This document shows, one piece after another, positions 12,844-15,337 of a stretch of 15,337 nt of DNA. Every line of letters begins with the position of its first letter. Position 1 is the first letter of the stretch. The notes beneath the pieces were generated by a model. It saw only the letters and a list, made by a program, of their open reading frames with translations, was not told the DNA's origin and did not search any database. A program made the translations under genes and the position numbers. The DNA comes from an uncultured Clostridia bacterium (GTDB lineage Bacteria > Bacillota > Clostridia > Christensenellales > CASEPJ01), in the NCBI GenBank assembly GCA_949289715.1, contig CASEPJ010000038.1, forward strand, positions 1 through 15,337, given 5' to 3'.

Positions 12844-15337
12844 TGAGTAAGAAAATAATATTTAATAAAATAATATTTATTTTTACCTTCATATTTTTAA
12901 TTTTTTGTATTGCAATGTCTTTTTGTGTGACTGTCAAAGCCGCAGATAGCGAAGTAGTCAGCATAACTTGGGCAGACGGAGATACAAGAGCAACTAATGC
13001 AGATGGCTCCTCTATGGGATGGACATCGATTAACCATGCCACACAAGTACCCGATGTAATTAATCGTGACATTACAATGTCATCTTCGGGTTCATGGGAA
13101 TTTCCCGTCGATTCTGAGAGTAAAACAAACAACCGTAGGTCGATTAGAACTACCCAATATGGCAATGCTTTGGATATTAGCGGTATACCTTCTGAAAATT
13201 TAGGTTTTTCTTTTTGGGTTTATTCTTCAGACAGTGCTGTCTTTAATAATGTTCTTACCATAAGAATAGGTGCCGCTAGTGACGGTGGTTTTAGTCTTTA
13301 TCCTATAAAGGGGGCTTTTGCAAAAAACAATTCCGGTTATCCTACTTTATCGAAAGGGTGGAATCATTTTTATATAGATATGGGTAAAGCTTTAAATGAC
13401 AGTACATACGGACAATGTACATATTTTGCCGGAAACGGAGCCTTTTTGCAATCTTGTCCCGGGGCAAATACTAAACCTAGTTTAGGTAAATATATATATT
13501 TTGATCTTTATGATATCCAATTATTGAGTGGTTCGGAAGAAATTAAAATATATATAGATGATATTAAATTTGTAAACACTAGCAAACTTGACCAAATAAT
13601 TCAAAAAGTAAAAAGTTTTGAGGGGTTGGAAGCTGTCGTAAATGATAATACTTATAAAAAAATATCGCTCGAATCGGACATAACTTTAAATAACGATTTT
13701 ATAATAAATAACGAAGTCGAAATTATATCTAACGGTTATTCATTTTTAGGTAACGGTGAATTATATGCAAAGAAAGGCGTAACCGCTACTTTAGACGGTA
13801 ATCAAATTCCGGAATATAATTTCGATATTCCTGTAACCGGTGTTGATATTAACATTTCTAACCTTAATTTAATAATTGGTAAAAGTAAAAATCTTGAAGC
13901 TAAAGTGTTACCCGAATCGGCAGCAAATCAAAATGTTAGTTGGTCTTCTTCAAATAGTTCTGTTGTCAGTGTTGATTCCACCGGAAAAATAACGGCACTT
14001 AGTGTGGGCAGTGCAGAAATATCCGTTACAACCGAAGATGGTAATTTCAAAGATATTTGTAATGTTACCGTAGAAGACAGTGTTGCTTTTATAGATTTTG
14101 TAAATGTGGAGACAGAAAGCTCCGATTGGATTTTTACTCAACATTTTTCACCAGGTTCTCTTGATTCTGAAATAACGGTAAGTTTTAGCAGTTCGTTTGT
14201 GGGAACATATAAGTCCACTGAAGCAAGACGTACATCTTTTAAAAACCATGCAGGAGTTTCGTTAGAAAAAATTCAATCGGGCAACCTTGCATTCTCATTT
14301 TTTGTTTATGCTAATAAAGACGTAACATTTGAGAATGGATTTTATTTACAAATTGGGCGTGCCGGGAGTGGAGGATGGAAAATATACCCTAATTTTGGTG
14401 TTTTTTCAAATGCCTTACCGACAGTAAAACAGGGATGGAACTATTTCTTTTTTGACATAAGTAAGGCGTTGTCCGGAGATGAAACATATGGAAGAGTGGA
14501 GTATTTTAAAGGTAGCGGAGAATATGATTTAATAGATGACATAACCGATGCGATAATATATTATTTTGATATATACAATGCCAAATTGCCGGAAGGCGAA
14601 GAGGACGTACAATTGTATTTTGACGATTTGAAATTTATTAATACGGCAAAAATCAATGAATTTTATCAAAATGCCAATAAAGAATTAATTTTTAATTATT
14701 TATTAAATGATGAAAGATTTCCCAATATACGAATTAACGAAAGTATTGATTTTCAAAATTCCGTTTTAATAAACAGAGATGTTACTATCGATGGGGGTAA
14801 AGGATATATTAAAGGTATTGAGGATGAAACTCTATTTTTAATCGATGGAGCCGACGTGGTTTTTGAAAATGGAAATTTCAGAGAAACCAATGCTTTGTCT
14901 CTCTTTAAAGTAATTAACAATTCAAATTTAGTTTTTAAAGGCGATATTAGAGTTTCGGGTGTGAAAGATATTATAATCGATGTCGAAGAAGGTTCAAGTG
15001 TAGATTTTTCAAATGCTAATTTGGTTTATGCCGAAAGGCCTGCAAATTTATGGTCGGAAAAAATAGACGGAAGGAAAGTTTATTTATATGCAAGATTACC
15101 TAAAGGAACTAACACATACGGACTTTTTAGTGGACTTGAAAAATTTACAGATGATACATACGACTATTATTTTGAAGAATTGGTATATAAATTAAGTATA
15201 ATTACCGATGTTGATGAGATAAATGCCGGATCTAATTTAAATTTCAAAGTACAAATTGAACCTGACGAAGATTTAGATTTGATATGGAGTGTGTCGGGAA
15301 GTGATTATGCAAGTATTGATAATTCTGGCAATCTTAC
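12843..15337 (+). CDS. giant modular secreted/surface protein with Big_2 domain, 3' end outside window
   Basis: Open from ATG 12843 to the window end (831 codons, no stop), with AAAGGAG at 12829-12835. Residues 1-33 are a signal peptide (cleavage near VKA/AD). Two homologous beta-sandwich-like modules, about 36-248 and 417-603, share SFWVY/SFFVY, KGWNHFYIDMGKAL versus QGWNYFFFDISKAL, a following TYG, and a closing DDIKFVNTSK (239-248) versus DDLKFINTAK (594-603). They resemble carbohydrate-binding modules, but the exact family is unclear. Between them come short beta-strand repeats (about 270-325) and a clear Big_2 immunoglobulin-like domain (331-410, with LIIGKSKNLEAKVLPE, VSWSSSNSSVVSVDSTGKI and SVGSAEI). 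After module 2 lies a beta-helix-like stretch (about 620-730) resembling polysaccharide lyase or adhesin scaffolds, then the start of another Big-like domain (784-831, ending IDNSGNLT). The TAATG overlap makes it co-translated with the phosphoesterase. Its role is probably glycan binding at the cell surface; any catalytic part may lie beyond the window. Confidence 0.88.
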   Translation, partial: MSKKIIFNKIIFIFTFIFLIFCIAMSFCVTVKAADSEVVSITWADGDTRATNADGSSMGWTSINHATQVPDVINRDITMSSSGSWEFPVDSESKTNNRRSIRTTQYGNALDISGIPSENLGFSFWVYSSDSAVFNNVLTIRIGAASDGGFSLYPIKGAFAKNNSGYPTLSKGWNHFYIDMGKALNDSTYGQCTYFAGNGAFLQSCPGANTKPSLGKYIYFDLYDIQLLSGSEEIKIYIDDIKFVNTSKLDQIIQKVKSFEGLEAVVNDNTYKKISLESDITLNNDFIINNEVEIISNGYSFLGNGELYAKKGVTATLDGNQIPEYNFDIPVTGVDINISNLNLIIGKSKNLEAKVLPESAANQNVSWSSSNSSVVSVDSTGKITALSVGSAEISVTTEDGNFKDICNVTVEDSVAFIDFVNVETESSDWIFTQHFSPGSLDSEITVSFSSSFVGTYKSTEARRTSFKNHAGVSLEKIQSGNLAFSFFVYANKDVTFENGFYLQIGRAGSGGWKIYPNFGVFSNALPTVKQGWNYFFFDISKALSGDETYGRVEYFKGSGEYDLIDDITDAIIYYFDIYNAKLPEGEEDVQLYFDDLKFINTAKINEFYQNANKELIFNYLLNDERFPNIRINESIDFQNSVLINRDVTIDGGKGYIKGIEDETLFLIDGADVVFENGNFRETNALSLFKVINNSNLVFKGDIRVSGVKDIIIDVEEGSSVDFSNANLVYAERPANLWSEKIDGRKVYLYARLPKGTNTYGLFSGLEKFTDDTYDYYFEELVYKLSIITDVDEINAGSNLNFKVQIEPDEDLDLIWSVSGSDYASIDNSGNL

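Noticed and set aside
12412..13165. Leftward open frames across the phosphoesterase/surface protein junction
   Set aside because: Antisense to two coherent protein reading frames; low-complexity products without domains.
13950..14144. Leftward 64-codon frame in the giant surface gene
   Set aside because: Opposite the Big_2 domain and second module, which read as well-formed protein on the + strand.
1..15337. CRISPR array, tRNA, rRNA, insertion sequence or phage gene
   Set aside because: No regularly spaced repeats, cloverleaf-like sequence, transposase or integrase motifs were seen on either strand.

Overview
The window is AT-rich DNA with tightly packed operons, strong Shine-Dalgarno sites, intrinsic terminators and stop/start overlaps. 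This points to a low-GC Gram-positive bacterium, most likely an anaerobic member of the Clostridia (Bacillota). Supporting signs are an aldo/keto reductase carrying two 4Fe-4S clusters, an ECF-type vitamin transporter subunit with no dedicated energizing module nearby, and large secreted Big_2-type surface proteins. The species cannot be named from the sequence.

Left part (1-4134): a three-gene operon encodes an iron-sulfur aldo/keto reductase, an ECF transporter S component and a DUF1893 protein. An AT-rich gap with short tandem repeats follows, then rarA, the replication-associated recombination ATPase. A second gap holds a promoter-like site and a small GC-rich inverted repeat that could be an RNA.

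Middle (4135-8867): a TetR-type regulator is divergent from a two-gene ABC exporter operon (MacB/LolD-type ATPase plus FtsX-like permease). A perfect 13+1+13 palindrome lies just upstream of the regulator start, and related half-sites lie in the ABC promoter, so this looks like an autoregulated regulator/exporter divergon. Next come a very good promoter abutting a strong intrinsic terminator, then an unrecognised pair (four-helix membrane protein and a lipoprotein with a second, C-terminal membrane helix), closed by its own terminator.

Right part (8868-15337): a long gene-free stretch with a near-consensus promoter and two small palindromes precedes a YbaK-type aminoacyl-tRNA deacylase. A shared terminator separates it from a leftward GntR/LacI-type hybrid regulator. 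This regulator is divergent from a secreted, membrane-anchored metallophosphoesterase. That gene is followed, with a one-base stop/start overlap, by a giant secreted multi-domain protein that runs off the window after 831 codons. The giant protein has a signal peptide, two homologous carbohydrate-binding-like modules, a Big_2 domain, beta-helix-like stretches and the start of another Big-like domain.

The most interesting candidate system is this last one: a sugar-sensor-like regulator, an operator pair in the divergent promoter region, a cell-surface phosphoesterase and a co-transcribed modular surface protein. No CRISPR array, tRNA, rRNA, insertion sequence or integrase was seen.
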